Source: Streptomyces noursei ATCC 11455 (lineage in GTDB: Bacteria > Actinomycetota > Actinomycetes > Streptomycetales > Streptomycetaceae). Taken from it: DNA of 64,000 bases. The notes under the pieces were generated by a model. It did no database searches and had not been told where the DNA came from. It saw only the letters and a list, made by a program, of their open reading frames with translations. Each line of letters starts with the position of its first letter. Positions within the stretch are counted from its first letter, which is position 1. Positions 24,101 through 32,566 of the stretch are shown one piece after another. The DNA is taken from contig NZ_CP011533.1 of assembly GCF_001704275.1 (NCBI RefSeq), positions 744,001 to 808,000 on the forward strand, given 5' to 3'. The position numbers and the translations under genes were made by a program.

Positions 24101-25720
24101 TCAGCAGCCGGAGCGGTCCTCCGTCAACTCCCCCTGGGCCGTGGCCAGTGTCCGGTCGTAGCAGGCACCCGGACCGTGCAGCCGGTAGCGCTCGCGGGAG
24201 ACGCCGGTGGCGTGCCGCTGCTCGCGGGGCACGTTCTGGTGGTACGCGGCATCGCCGGTGTAGGTGTCGTCCGACCGTGCCCAGTCGGTCATCCGGCCGC
24301 CCCGCAGGGTGGCGTGGTCCGCGCGGTCGCCCATGGTCATGGTGGTGCGCAGGCGGTCGCCGGTGCCGACGGTCGTCGCGCCGTCCATGGCGTAGGCGCG
24401 CCGGGTCGCGGTGGTGGTCGCGGGGCCGGAGCCGCGCACGGTGACCGTCTCGTCGTCGTGCCAGCGTGCCCGGAGCGCGTCGGTGGATTCGTCGGCGTTC
24501 CAGCGGTGCACGAAGTCGGCGGCGAGGCTGCGACTGACGGTCGTGGTGACCCGGCCGTGCGAGGTGTCGAGGTACCCGGCGACCGTGAGGGAGTGTCGCC
24601 CTTCGACGGTGAGCCGGCGCTCGTCGCCCGGCTCGTACGCCGTCCTGTTGACGGGGTCGCTCGCCCGGCGGGTGAGGAGCCCGCCGGTGACCCGCGCCGC
24701 CTTGGCGTCCTGCCAGACCAGGATGTTGGTGGGGGTGCTCCAGCCGGCCTGCCCGGCGGGCAATCCGACGACCGAGACGGCGATCCGGTGCGGACGTCCG
24801 TCGTTCAACCGGGCGGCGAAGGGCGTGAGGTCGTACTCCACCGGGTGGACGTCGAAGGCACGCGGGCTGGGTATCACGTACCACAGGAACGGGTTGGACC
24901 AACCGCCCGTCCACACGGTCGGGTAGGGCGTCGCGATGCCGGCGAGTTCGCCGTCCACCGTCACCTGCACCTCGCGGTACGGGCCGTCCTTGGCCTTGCA
25001 GGAGTACGACGCCGGGACCGGCACCGTCAGGTACCAGAACTCCTCGCAGCCGCCGCCCGATCCGGTGGCGTACACCTCCGCGACGATGCGTTCGCTGTTG
25101 CGCGGCGTGGTCAGTCGGCCCTCGTACACCGCGCCCTCGGTGGTGTGGGCGCCCTGCAGGGTGAGGACCTTGTCGGGGGTGGCGGCCTCCTTCACCGGGC
25201 CCCGCGCGGTGTAGAAGGTCAGCGTCACCTTGACCTTGATGACGCCGGTGTAGGTGCCGTCCACGGTGTTGCCGATGAGCATCTCGACGGGCTGGCCGAC
25301 GCGCAGCGTGGGGGCGTACCGCGTGACGTCCTTCTCCACCTTCCAGGTGATGCCCGCGGGAGAGGGTTCGGGCGTCGAGGTGCGCAGGACCTCCACTCCG
25401 CCGATGTGCAGATAGCCCAGGCGGTCGAACTGCCGCCCGGCGACGGACCCTTCGAGCCGCAGGACGACCTTGTTCCAGCGGTGTCCGCACTTGGCGGGCG
25501 GGGTGTAGGTGCCCTTGTAGGGCGTGTAGTCGCGGAATTCGGTGTCGGCGACCGTCACTTGGCAGGACGGGGTGTCCGGGACGGAGACCGGTGGACCCGC
25601 GGTGACCGGGTCGTGCCAGTGGGTGCCGAACTCGGTGGGCGGCTCCGCGGCGGTGGCCGGGGCCACTCCCAGCACCAGGCCGGTGACGGCGGCGCACAGA
25701 GTGAGAAACACACGTCTCAT
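24101..25720 (-). CDS. Secreted PNGase A-like protein (peptide-N-glycosidase A family)
   Basis: 539 residues with signal peptide MRRVFLTLCAAVTGLVLG ending at APATA (about residue 24). The body matches the pattern of peptide-N4-(N-acetyl-beta-glucosaminyl)asparagine amidase A: DYTPYKGTYTPPAKCGHRWNK-type entry, FDRLGYLHIGGVEVLRTSTPEPSP, a central EFWYLTVP and PYREVQVTVDGELAG, VEYDLTPFAARLNDG. PNGase A enzymes release N-glycans from glycopeptides. Cysteines at about 53, 78, 230 and 245 would be oxidised outside the cell. The second half (after about 370) is less family-like and may be a separate beta domain. Catalytic residues of this family are not something I can verify here. Confidence 0.75.
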   Translation of the reverse strand: MRRVFLTLCAAVTGLVLGVAPATAAEPPTEFGTHWHDPVTAGPPVSVPDTPSCQVTVADTEFRDYTPYKGTYTPPAKCGHRWNKVVLRLEGSVAGRQFDRLGYLHIGGVEVLRTSTPEPSPAGITWKVEKDVTRYAPTLRVGQPVEMLIGNTVDGTYTGVIKVKVTLTFYTARGPVKEAATPDKVLTLQGAHTTEGAVYEGRLTTPRNSERIVAEVYATGSGGGCEEFWYLTVPVPASYSCKAKDGPYREVQVTVDGELAGIATPYPTVWTGGWSNPFLWYVIPSPRAFDVHPVEYDLTPFAARLNDGRPHRIAVSVVGLPAGQAGWSTPTNILVWQDAKAARVTGGLLTRRASDPVNRTAYEPGDERRLTVEGRHSLTVAGYLDTSHGRVTTTVSRSLAADFVHRWNADESTDALRARWHDDETVTVRGSGPATTTATRRAYAMDGATTVGTGDRLRTTMTMGDRADHATLRGGRMTDWARSDDTYTGDAAYHQNVPREQRHATGVSRERYRLHGPGACYDRTLATAQGELTEDRSGC

Positions 25721-25789
25721 GGGACAGGAGTGAAGCGCGTCGTACTCCCGTGCACCAGTGCCCCGTTGGCCGGATCCGACGCCGGCACG

Positions 25790-25808
25790 AAAAAGCGCGG
25801 GATCGCGC
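25790..25808 (-). terminator. Short hairpin with T-run, terminator of the ArsR-like gene
   Basis: Read on the minus strand, GCGCG-ATCC-CGCGC is followed by TTTTT, 26 bp past the regulator stop. One of the few intrinsic terminators with a T-run in the window; the stem is only 5 bp. Confidence 0.45.
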
Positions 25809-25834
25809 CACCGCCCGGCGCCCGCGCGCCCGCC

Positions 25835-26440
25835 TCAGCCCCGCCCCGCGGTGCCGCCGTCCGTCGCGTCGGCGGCCGGGTCCGGCTGCGCGTCGGTCAG
25901 CAGCGGGAACAACCGGGTGATGAGCGCCACCGGCCGGGCGCCTTCGGGCCGCGCCAGCGGGCGTTGCTCGCGGTCGCCGTAGGGGGCGAGTGCCTTGCGG
26001 ATCGCGGCGGCGACCCGGCTCATCTCCTCCGGCGTCAGATAGGCAACGGCGCTGAAGGCTTCGTCGCGACGCCAGGCGGCCGGCACCTGGCCGCGCTGCT
26101 CCAGCCAGCGCTGCCAACTCTCGTCCTCCAGGCCACGGGCGAGATCGCCGAAGTCCTCCGCGGACGGGCCGGCCACGGGGGTCGACCGTCGCAGGCGCCA
26201 GGGCCGCGCGCGGCCACCGCTGTGCGGGGCCTCTTCGATATGGCCGTGGCGTGCGAGCTGCCGCAGGTGGAACGAGCAGAGCCCAGAGCTGTGGCCCAGT
26301 CGCGCGGCGGCCTCGGTGGCCGTGACGGTGCCGACTTCGGCGAGCAGGTCGAGCAGGGCGGTGCGGACCTCGTGCGCGGGCAGTTCCCCATGGTCCCGCG
26401 CGGTCCGGCCGGGCGCGGTGGTGAGGTCGTCTTCAGTCAC
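25835..26440 (-). CDS. ArsR-like winged-helix regulator
   Basis: 201 residues from a GTG at 26440. The winged helix reads EVRTALLDLLAEVGTVTATEAAARLGHSSGLCSFHLRQLARHGHI, the ArsR/HTH_20 pattern, with a basic wing GGRARPWRL. The C-terminal region (DESWQRWLEQRGQVPAAWRRDEAFSAVAYL) is the dimerisation/effector part seen in Streptomyces ArsR-type repressors paired with transporters or enzymes. The GTG lies inside the palindrome 26439-26450, so the protein probably covers its own start region. The start is chosen because residues upstream of it are out of family character; an ATG at 26545 would read through both operators. Divergent from the deformylase gene. Confidence 0.75.
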   Translation of the reverse strand: MTEDDLTTAPGRTARDHGELPAHEVRTALLDLLAEVGTVTATEAAARLGHSSGLCSFHLRQLARHGHIEEAPHSGGRARPWRLRRSTPVAGPSAEDFGDLARGLEDESWQRWLEQRGQVPAAWRRDEAFSAVAYLTPEEMSRVAAAIRKALAPYGDREQRPLARPEGARPVALITRLFPLLTDAQPDPAADATDGGTAGRG

Positions 26441-26467
26441 TTTGCAAAGTCTGCTACTTTGCAAAGC
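26439..26467. promoter_or_regulatory. Twin palindromes ACTTTGCAAAGT, operator of the ArsR-like regulator
   Basis: ACTTTGCAAAGT (perfect, 26439-26450) and ACTTTGCAAAGC (11 of 12, 26456-26467) have centres 17 bp apart in the divergent promoter region between the regulator and the peptide deformylase gene. Confidence 0.75.
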
Positions 26468-26546
26468 TCCATGCAAGTCCGATGACCCGGGAGCACCGCA
26501 CCGCCCGACACGGCCGGCGGAAGGCCCGGGACGAGGGGGAAGCACG

Positions 26547-27209
26547 ATGTCACGTCACACCGATCGGCCTGGTCCCGACGACCGGCGCGTCCGGGTCCAG
26601 GGCGAACCGGTCGACTCCCACCCCGCTCTGCCGCCGGAGGCCGAACGGGGGTCGGAGCGCCGGATCACCGTGGTGGGCGAGGAGGTCCTCGGTCGTCCGT
26701 GCCGCGAGGTGACCGAGTTCGGCACCCCCGAACTCTCCGCGCTGATCGACGACATGTTCCTGACCATGCACATCGCCGACGGCGCCGGCCTCGCCGCGAA
26801 CCAAGTCGGGGTGGATCTGCGACTGTTCGTCTACGACTGCCCGGACGACCATGGCGTCCGGCACGTCGGCCATCTCGTCAACCCCGTTCTCGAACTGCCC
26901 GATCCGGGACGTCGCCGGCTGATCGACGATGTCGAGGGGTGCCTGTCCGTCCCCGGCGCGACCATGGCGGTCCCCCGCACCGACCGGGCCGTCGCCCGGG
27001 GCTTCGACAAGGACGGCAGGCCCCTGGTGATCGAGGGCACCGGCTACTTCGCCCGATGTCTGCAACACGAGACCGACCACCTCTTCGGCCACACCTATCT
27101 CGACCGGCTCGGCAAGCGGGACCGCAGAGACGCGCTGCGGCAGATGGACGACCGCCACGAGGCCGTCCTCGCCCAACGCGCCCGCAAGGCCGCACTCCTG
27201 AGCGGATGA
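26547..27209 (+). CDS. def: Peptide deformylase
   Basis: 220 residues. All three deformylase motifs are present: motif 1 GAGLAANQVG (79-88), motif 2 EGCLSVPG with metal ligand C132, and motif 3 QHETDHLFG with ligands H174 and H178 and catalytic E175. It removes the formyl group from nascent N-terminal methionine. An N-terminal extension of about 35 hydrophilic residues precedes the fold. A GAGGGGGA ribosome site supports ATG 26547. Unlike housekeeping def genes it is not next to fmt and is paired with a dedicated ArsR-like repressor, suggesting an inducible second copy. Confidence 0.92.
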   Translation: MSRHTDRPGPDDRRVRVQGEPVDSHPALPPEAERGSERRITVVGEEVLGRPCREVTEFGTPELSALIDDMFLTMHIADGAGLAANQVGVDLRLFVYDCPDDHGVRHVGHLVNPVLELPDPGRRRLIDDVEGCLSVPGATMAVPRTDRAVARGFDKDGRPLVIEGTGYFARCLQHETDHLFGHTYLDRLGKRDRRDALRQMDDRHEAVLAQRARKAALLSG

Positions 27210-27390
27210 CCGGACCACGCGGCGTGGGCGCCCCGCCCCACCGCGCCGGTTCTCGTCGGGATCCATCGCCCCTTTGACGGTATTCGTCACCGATGCGGGT
27301 CCGGCTGTTGTGCCCCGGGCCGCGGCGCGAGGGTGTGTGCGTGCCCGACCCGCCGGAGGGACCGGTGGTGTCGGGGCGCGGGAAGCGGGG

Positions 27391-28272
27391 ATGTCGATGA
27401 GTACGGTGCGCAGGATTCTGGTCACGGGGGCGACGGGGAACGTGGGGCGCCGGGTGACTGCGGAGCTCGTGGCGGCGGGTGCGTATGAGGTCCGGGCGCT
27501 GACCCGGTGCCCGGAGACGGCGGGGCTGCCACCGGTGGTGGAGGTGAGGCGGGGCGATCTGTCCGACGCTGCCGGTCTGGCGGCGGCGTCGGAGGGGGTC
27601 GACGCGGTCTTCCTGATGTGGCCGTTCCACAGTGCCGAGTCGGCCGACGCGGTCGTGGCGGCGATCGGCCGGCACGCGGAGCGGGTGGTCTTCCTCTCGT
27701 CCGGTTCCGTGCGGGACGGCGTCGAGCCCGATGCGCAGTCGACTCCGGTGGGCCGGTGGCACCGGGCCGTCGAGCAGCGGATCGAGGAGTCCGTACCGGC
27801 ATGGACCCACCTGCGGCCCAGCGCCTTCGCCGCCAACACCCGGTGGTGGGCCGGGCAGGTCCGGGCCGGCGACGCGGTGCGGGGAGCCTACGGCGCACTG
27901 CCGACGCTCCTGCTGCACGAGGCCGACATCGCGGCCGTCGCGGTGCGGGCACTGACCGAGGGCGGCCACACCGGGGCCGCGTACGCCCTGACCGGGCCGG
28001 AGGTGCTGACCCAGGCCCAGCAGGTGCGCATCATCGGCGAGGTGCTGGGCCGCCCGCTCCGCTGGGAGGAGTTGTCCCGGGACGCCGCACGCCGACGACT
28101 TCTCGCCGACGACGGCTTTCCCGACACGTTCGTGGACCCGCTGCTCGACGGCTACGCGCAGATGATGACGGCGCCGCGCCCCACGGTCACCGGCACCGTC
28201 GAGGCCGTGACGGGCGCGCCGGCGCGTACGTACCGGCAGTGGGTGGCCGAGCACGCCGCGGACTTCGTCTGA
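27391..28272 (+). CDS. NmrA/atypical SDR-like NAD(P)-binding protein
   Basis: 293 residues. Dinucleotide loop ILVTGATGNVGRRV near the N-terminus (GxxGxxG), then VRALTR, RRGDLSD and VVFLSSGSVRDG, the layout of NmrA/NAD(P)H-azoreductase-like atypical SDRs; there is no YxxxK catalytic pair. The C-terminal half (WTHLRPSAFAANTRWWAGQV, AYALTGPEVLTQAQQVRIIG) is the substrate-binding part seen in Streptomyces NmrA-family proteins. Such proteins act as redox sensors or reductases. A GGAAG ribosome site supports 27391; ATG 27397 is equally possible. Single gene, no obvious partner. Confidence 0.83.
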   Translation: MSMSTVRRILVTGATGNVGRRVTAELVAAGAYEVRALTRCPETAGLPPVVEVRRGDLSDAAGLAAASEGVDAVFLMWPFHSAESADAVVAAIGRHAERVVFLSSGSVRDGVEPDAQSTPVGRWHRAVEQRIEESVPAWTHLRPSAFAANTRWWAGQVRAGDAVRGAYGALPTLLLHEADIAAVAVRALTEGGHTGAAYALTGPEVLTQAQQVRIIGEVLGRPLRWEELSRDAARRRLLADDGFPDTFVDPLLDGYAQMMTAPRPTVTGTVEAVTGAPARTYRQWVAEHAADFV

Positions 28273-28279
28273 GGGGCGG

Positions 28280-28310
28280 GCCCGGGAGGCGTTCGGCCCG
28301 TGCCCCGGGC
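28280..28310 (+). terminator. Hairpin after the NmrA-like gene
   Basis: GCCCGGG (28280-28286) pairs with CCCGGGC (28304-28310), 17-nt loop, 8 bp past the stop. No T-run. Confidence 0.45.
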
Positions 28311-28450
28311 GTCCGAATCAAGGCGTAGGTTCGCCCCAATCCTCGGGTGCAGAGCTGTTCAAGCCGAGATCCCCGTGCTGGCATGCACTCGCCACCCCCA
28401 CCCCTGGTGTCCCCGCACCGCGGGTCCAGGACGACCGGAAGGACGAGCCC

Positions 28451-29104
28451 ATGCTCAGCACGCTCAGTGCTGGTGCCGCAGTGGCATCCTTGCTCCTCGG
28501 ATCGGCATCCCCCACCACACCGGCACGGTTCGGCGACGATCCGCCGACCGGGCAGATCACCATAACCGTCGCCACGGTCAACGGTTCGGGTTGCAGACCC
28601 GGCAGCGCCGCCGTGGCCGTCGCCCCCGACAACACCGCCTTCACCGTCACCTACAGCGAATACCTCGCCCAAGCGGGCGGCAGCAGCAAACCGACCGACG
28701 CCCGCAAGAACTGCCAGATCGCCCTGAACGTGCATGTCCCCCAGGGCTTCACCTACGCCATCGCGCGGGCCGACTACCGCGGTTACGCCTCGCTGGCGCC
28801 GGGCGCCAAGGGCCTGGAACAGGCGAACTACTACTTCCAGGGCCAGCCGGAGACGGCCCGCAAGAGCCACAGCTTCGCCGGCCCCTACGACACCAACTGG
28901 CAGACCTCGGACGAGACCGACGTGGACCAGCTGGTCTACGCGCCCTGCGGCGAGGAGCGCTATTTCAACATCAACACCGAACTGAGGTTGGACGGCAGCG
29001 GGGCTGACCCCAAGGCCACCAGCTACATGGCCATGGACTCCACCGACGGCAGCATCAACACCCTCTACCACTTCGCGTGGAAGGAGTGCCCCGCGCGCAA
29101 GTAG
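28451..29104 (+). CDS. Secreted DUF4360-like protein
   Basis: 217 residues with a short signal-like start (MLSTLSAGAAVASLLLGSAS). The mature part opens ITITVATVNGSGCRPGSAAV and contains FTVTYSEYLAQAGG, RKNCQIALNVHVPQGFTYAI and a final FAWKECPARK, the pattern of the DUF4360 family of small secreted actinobacterial and fungal proteins. Four cysteines in the mature part (GSGC, KNCQ, APCGE, KECP) probably form two disulfides. Function unknown. A GGAAGGA ribosome site lies before the ATG. Confidence 0.82.
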   Translation: MLSTLSAGAAVASLLLGSASPTTPARFGDDPPTGQITITVATVNGSGCRPGSAAVAVAPDNTAFTVTYSEYLAQAGGSSKPTDARKNCQIALNVHVPQGFTYAIARADYRGYASLAPGAKGLEQANYYFQGQPETARKSHSFAGPYDTNWQTSDETDVDQLVYAPCGEERYFNINTELRLDGSGADPKATSYMAMDSTDGSINTLYHFAWKECPARK

Positions 29105-29132
29105 CCGGGAAGGAGACCGGCCAGGGCCCGTA

Positions 29133-29165
29133 CGCCGCACGCGTGCGGGCCCCACGCGTGCGGCG
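29133..29165. terminator. Bidirectional hairpin terminator
   Basis: Perfect 13-bp stem (29133-29145 with 29153-29165) and 7-nt loop in the 67-bp gap between the DUF4360 gene and the convergent amidohydrolase gene. Confidence 0.85.
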
Positions 29166-29171
29166 GCGGTG

Positions 29172-30392
29172 TCATCCCGCCACGGCGGGCTCGGCCGGCG
29201 CGGTGGCCGCGAGCCGGCGCGCGGCGAGTTCGGTCAGCAGCGCCGCCTGCCGGTACAGCACCCGGTCGTCGAAGACGGCGCGCGGCGAGTGGTTCATCGG
29301 CGCGTGCTGCCAGTCGCTCCCCTCGGGGGCGGCGCCCACCAGCAGCATCGCGCCGGGGACGCGCCGGAGGACGTACGCGAAGTCCTCGGAGCCGTTGGTG
29401 GGTATCGGCGACTCCCACACCTCGCCGGGCGCGAACAGGTCGCGGGCGGTGGCCACCGCGAAGGCGGTCTCGTCCGTGTCGTTGACGGTGACCGGATAGT
29501 GCCGGAGGTAGTCGACCTCCGCTTCCAGGCCGTGGGCGGCCGCGATGGCCCGCACCAGACGGGGCAGTCCCTCGGCGAGCCGGTCCCGGGCGGATTCGGA
29601 ATAACTGCGCACCGTGGCCTGGAACTCGGCGGTGTCGGGGATGACACTCGCCTTCGTCCCGGCGTGGAAGGTGCCGACGGTGACCACGACCGGGTCGAAG
29701 ATGTCGAAGGCGCGGGTCACCCAGTTCTGCACCGCGGTGACCATCTCGCAGGCCGCCGGGACCGGGTCCTTGGCCGTGGCGGGCGTCGAGCCGTGGCCGC
29801 CCTCGCCCCGCACCGTCACCGTCAGCAGGTCGGAGGCCGAGGTGATGGTGCCGGAGCGGGTGATGACCACGCCGCCGGGCACCTGGTTGGACGCCACGTG
29901 CAGGGCGTACGCCGCGTCGAGCGGCTTGCCCGCCGCGTCCAGCACGCCCTCCTCGATCATCGCGCCGGCCCCGTTGTGGCCCTCCTCGCCGGGCTGGAAC
30001 ATGAACACCACGTCGCCGTGCAGGCGTTCCCGGCGTTCGGCCAACAGCCTGGCCGCGCCGACGAGTCCGGCGGTGTGCAGGTCGTGTCCGCAGGCGTGCA
30101 TCCGGCCGGGGATCTCCGAGGCGTACGGCACACCGCTCTCCTCGGTGACCGGCAGCGCGTCCATGTCGCCGCGCAGCAGCACTGCGCCGCCGGGGCGGCC
30201 GCCGCGCAGGACGGCGGTCACCGAGGTGAGGCCGGTGCCCGGGGTGATCTCCAACGGCAGCCCGTCGAGCGCCGCGAGCACCTTCTCCTGGGTGCGCGGC
30301 AGCGCAAGGCCCAACTCCGGCTCCCGGTGCAGCGACCGGCGCAGCCGCTCCAACTCGGGTTGCATTTCCTTGGCGCGTTCCACTGCCGACAT
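29172..30392 (-). CDS. M20D amidohydrolase (hippurate/N-acyl-amino-acid hydrolase-like)
   Basis: 406 residues. Metal motifs of the M20D family: RGDMDALPV, MHACGHDLHTAG (C101, H103, H106) and FQPGEEGHNGAGAM, with the terminal NHSPRAVFDD giving the last His. It hydrolyses N-acyl amino acids or similar amides in the cytoplasm. ATG 30392 has an AGGAG ribosome site; frames further upstream run into the regulator promoter. Divergent from a dual-HTH Lrp-type regulator across a 122-bp region that holds a perfect palindrome, so it is the likely target of that regulator. It occupies the edge position of the polyene locus. Confidence 0.87.
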   Translation of the reverse strand: MSAVERAKEMQPELERLRRSLHREPELGLALPRTQEKVLAALDGLPLEITPGTGLTSVTAVLRGGRPGGAVLLRGDMDALPVTEESGVPYASEIPGRMHACGHDLHTAGLVGAARLLAERRERLHGDVVFMFQPGEEGHNGAGAMIEEGVLDAAGKPLDAAYALHVASNQVPGGVVITRSGTITSASDLLTVTVRGEGGHGSTPATAKDPVPAACEMVTAVQNWVTRAFDIFDPVVVTVGTFHAGTKASVIPDTAEFQATVRSYSESARDRLAEGLPRLVRAIAAAHGLEAEVDYLRHYPVTVNDTDETAFAVATARDLFAPGEVWESPIPTNGSEDFAYVLRRVPGAMLLVGAAPEGSDWQHAPMNHSPRAVFDDRVLYRQAALLTELAARRLAATAPAEPAVAG

Positions 30393-30427
30393 GCCGAATC
30401 CCACTCCTGTTGCTCCGGGGGTTGCCT

Positions 30428-30446
30428 GGTACGGTCCGGCCGTACC
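30428..30446. promoter_or_regulatory. Perfect palindrome GGTACGG-N5-CCGTACC between amidohydrolase and Lrp-type genes
   Basis: 7-bp arms (30428-30434, 30440-30446) with a 5-bp spacer, centred about 45 bp before the amidohydrolase start. Size and place fit an Lrp/AsnC-type operator. Confidence 0.55.
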
Positions 30447-30514
30447 CGAGTCCAGGCTGAAGGTTGAGCCGACCGGCGGCCCGAATCCGCCGGAAACACG
30501 CAAGGAGGTGGCCC

Positions 30515-31579
30515 GTGGCGCAGGATTCCGGGCAGACCCCCCGGTCCCTGGACCATGTGGATCAGGCCCTGGTGCACGCGCTGCAGATCACGCCGCGGGC
30601 CAGCTGGACCCGGATCGGCTCCGTCCTCGGACTGGACGCCGTGACGGTGGCCAGGCGCTGGAACCGGCTGGTCGAGACCGGCGCCGCCTGGATCAGCTGC
30701 CATCCGGCCCCGGTGCTGGCCGCGTCGGGCCAGGGGTGCCTGGCGTTCGTCGAGATCGACTGCGCTCCCGGCCGACTGCTCGACGTCGCGCGGGCGTTGG
30801 CCGCCGCGCCGCACGTGGTGGCGCTCTCCCACGTCACCGGGGACCGTGACCTCCAACTCAACGTCATGGCCCGCGATCCGGCCATGCTCTCCCGTTGGGT
30901 GACCCACGACCTCGCCGCGTTGGACGGCGTCCGGGCCGCCCGGACGCACCTGGCCGGCCCGGTGCACACCGAGGGCAGCCGGTGGCGCCTGCGGGCCCTC
31001 GGCCGGCACCAGGTCGCCCGGCTCGCCGCCGACGCGTCCAGACACCGCACGGACACCCCCGCCTTCGTCCTCGACGAGCTCGACCAACAGCTGGTCACCG
31101 CGCTGTCCGTGGACGGCCGGGCCACCTACCGCGCGCTGGCCGAGCAGTGCGGCGCCGGCCCCGACACCGTGCGCCGTCGCGTCCAACGGCTCTTCGCCGC
31201 GGACATGTTGCACGCCCGGTGCGAGGTCGCCCGCCCGCTGTCCGAGTGGCCGGTCACGGTGAGCTTCTGGGGGCAGGTCCCGGCCGCGAGGCTGCGCGAG
31301 GTGACCCGCCGGGTCACCGGGATGCGCGAGGTCCGCCTGTGCGCGAGCGTCATCAGCCGGCACAACCTGCACCTGGTGGCCTGGGTGCGCTCCCTCGACG
31401 ACGCCCAGCGCTTCGAGGTCCGACTCGCCGAACGGGCCGCGGACCTGACCGTCACCGAACGCGCGGTCGCCCTCTGGCACATGAAGCACGGCGGCCATCT
31501 CCTCGACGAGGAGGGCTACCGGGTGGGGGTGACACCGCTCGCACTCTGGCGGGAACCGACGGACGCGCGACGCGGCTGA
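30515..31579 (+). CDS. Lrp/AsnC-family regulator with two HTH domains
   Basis: 354 residues, about twice the size of classical Lrp. HTH 1 (about 14-60: QALVHALQITPRASWTRIGS then GLDAVTVARRWNRL) is followed by an AsnC-type ligand domain (LAFVEIDCAPGRLLDVARAL), then HTH 2 (about 185-235: LDEQ-like LDQQLVTALSVDGRATYRAL, GAGPDTVRRRVQRL) and a second ligand domain. The GTG at 30515 is chosen because a near-perfect Shine-Dalgarno AAGGAGGTG (30502-30510) precedes it. It is divergent from an amidohydrolase gene. The nystatin locus is known to carry two further regulators beyond nysRI-RIV at this flank; this gene matches one of them in position. Confidence 0.88.
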   Translation: MAQDSGQTPRSLDHVDQALVHALQITPRASWTRIGSVLGLDAVTVARRWNRLVETGAAWISCHPAPVLAASGQGCLAFVEIDCAPGRLLDVARALAAAPHVVALSHVTGDRDLQLNVMARDPAMLSRWVTHDLAALDGVRAARTHLAGPVHTEGSRWRLRALGRHQVARLAADASRHRTDTPAFVLDELDQQLVTALSVDGRATYRALAEQCGAGPDTVRRRVQRLFAADMLHARCEVARPLSEWPVTVSFWGQVPAARLREVTRRVTGMREVRLCASVISRHNLHLVAWVRSLDDAQRFEVRLAERAADLTVTERAVALWHMKHGGHLLDEEGYRVGVTPLALWREPTDARRG

Positions 31580-31632
31580 CCCGCACCGGCGCGCGCCAGG
31601 CCGTGGGCGGGCGGCGGGACGCCCCGGCGGCG

Positions 31633-32394
31633 TCACACCCGTAAAACCTTGGGGCCCATGAGGTGGTAGCGGTGGGCCTCGGCGACGGGCAGGCCGGCGC
31701 CGGTGACGATCGTCTCCAGGTCGCCCACCTCTCCGAACCGGCAGAAGCTCGCCGTGCCGAACTTGGTGTGCACCCCGGCGAGGACCGGGCGGCGCGCGAC
31801 GCGGATGGCCTGGGCCTTGACCTCGGCGACCGCCGGGTCGGGGGTGGTCAGGCCGTACCTGCGCGAGATCCCCTCCGCGCCGAGGAAGGCCAGGTCGATG
31901 ACGAAGCCGGACAGCATGTGGACGGCCCAGTGGTCGACGGTGGCCGTCGTGCCCCGGCGGACCCGGCCGCCCAGGAGCAGCACGTTGGCCTGTGGGCTCG
32001 TCGCGAAGGCGCTGACCACCGGGAGCGAGGCGGTGACGATGGTCAGCGGCCGGTCGCGCGGCAGGGCGTCGGCGATGAGTTGCGGGGTGAAGCCCTCGTC
32101 GATGAAGACCGTCTCGGCCTCGCTGAGGAGTTCGGCGGCCGCGGTGGCGATCCGGGACTCCTCCGGGATCGGCTGTGCGGTCCGGGAGACGAAGACGGCC
32201 TCGGAGCCCGGCCGCACCATGGGATAGGCGCCACCGTGCCGCCGCCGTATCAGCCCATGGCCCTCCAGGACGTTCAGGTCCCGGCGGACCGTTTCCTTGC
32301 TGACGGCGAACTCCTCGGCGAGACGCACGACATCGGCGGATCCGCTGCGCCGGATCAGCTCCAGCATGTCCCTGCGGCGGCCCTCAGCATCCAC
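31633..32394 (-). CDS. DeoR-family transcriptional regulator at the polyene locus
   Basis: 253 residues from a GTG at 32394, which is fixed by AGGAGG (32401-32406 on the minus strand) 6 nt upstream. N-terminal DeoR HTH: RRDMLELIRRSGSADVVRLA then VSKETVRRDLNVLEGHGLI and the RRRHGGAY wing. The C-terminal sugar-phosphate sensor domain shows VFIDEGFTPQLIADAL, LTIVTASLPVV, NVLLLGGRVRRGTTATV and DLAFLGAEGI. DeoR proteins respond to phosphorylated sugars. Position between the PAS-LuxR gene and the Lrp-type gene matches a DeoR-type regulator reported at the nystatin flank, for which no clear production role was shown. A candidate operator lies about 155 bp upstream. Confidence 0.88.
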   Translation of the reverse strand: MDAEGRRRDMLELIRRSGSADVVRLAEEFAVSKETVRRDLNVLEGHGLIRRRHGGAYPMVRPGSEAVFVSRTAQPIPEESRIATAAAELLSEAETVFIDEGFTPQLIADALPRDRPLTIVTASLPVVSAFATSPQANVLLLGGRVRRGTTATVDHWAVHMLSGFVIDLAFLGAEGISRRYGLTTPDPAVAEVKAQAIRVARRPVLAGVHTKFGTASFCRFGEVGDLETIVTGAGLPVAEAHRYHLMGPKVLRV

Positions 32395-32546
32395 GGTGTT
32401 CCTCCTGCGTGTCCGGGCCACAACGGCGCCCCGACTGGGTGGGGGTGATTCCAACAAGCCTCGGCTGCGCCGGCCGTGGTGGGCGGCCGAAGCGATCCGT
32501 TGTGGCCAGGAACGGGCGGCGGATTCGCCACCGAACGGGCGGGGCA

Positions 32547-32566
32547 TTGGTGAAAACGGTCACCAA
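32547..32566. promoter_or_regulatory. Candidate operator TTGGTGA-N6-TCACCAA upstream of the DeoR-type gene
   Basis: Perfect 7-bp arms with a 6-bp spacer (AAACGG). The core is the same TGGTGA-N6-TCACCA as at 13956-13973. Confidence 0.55.
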
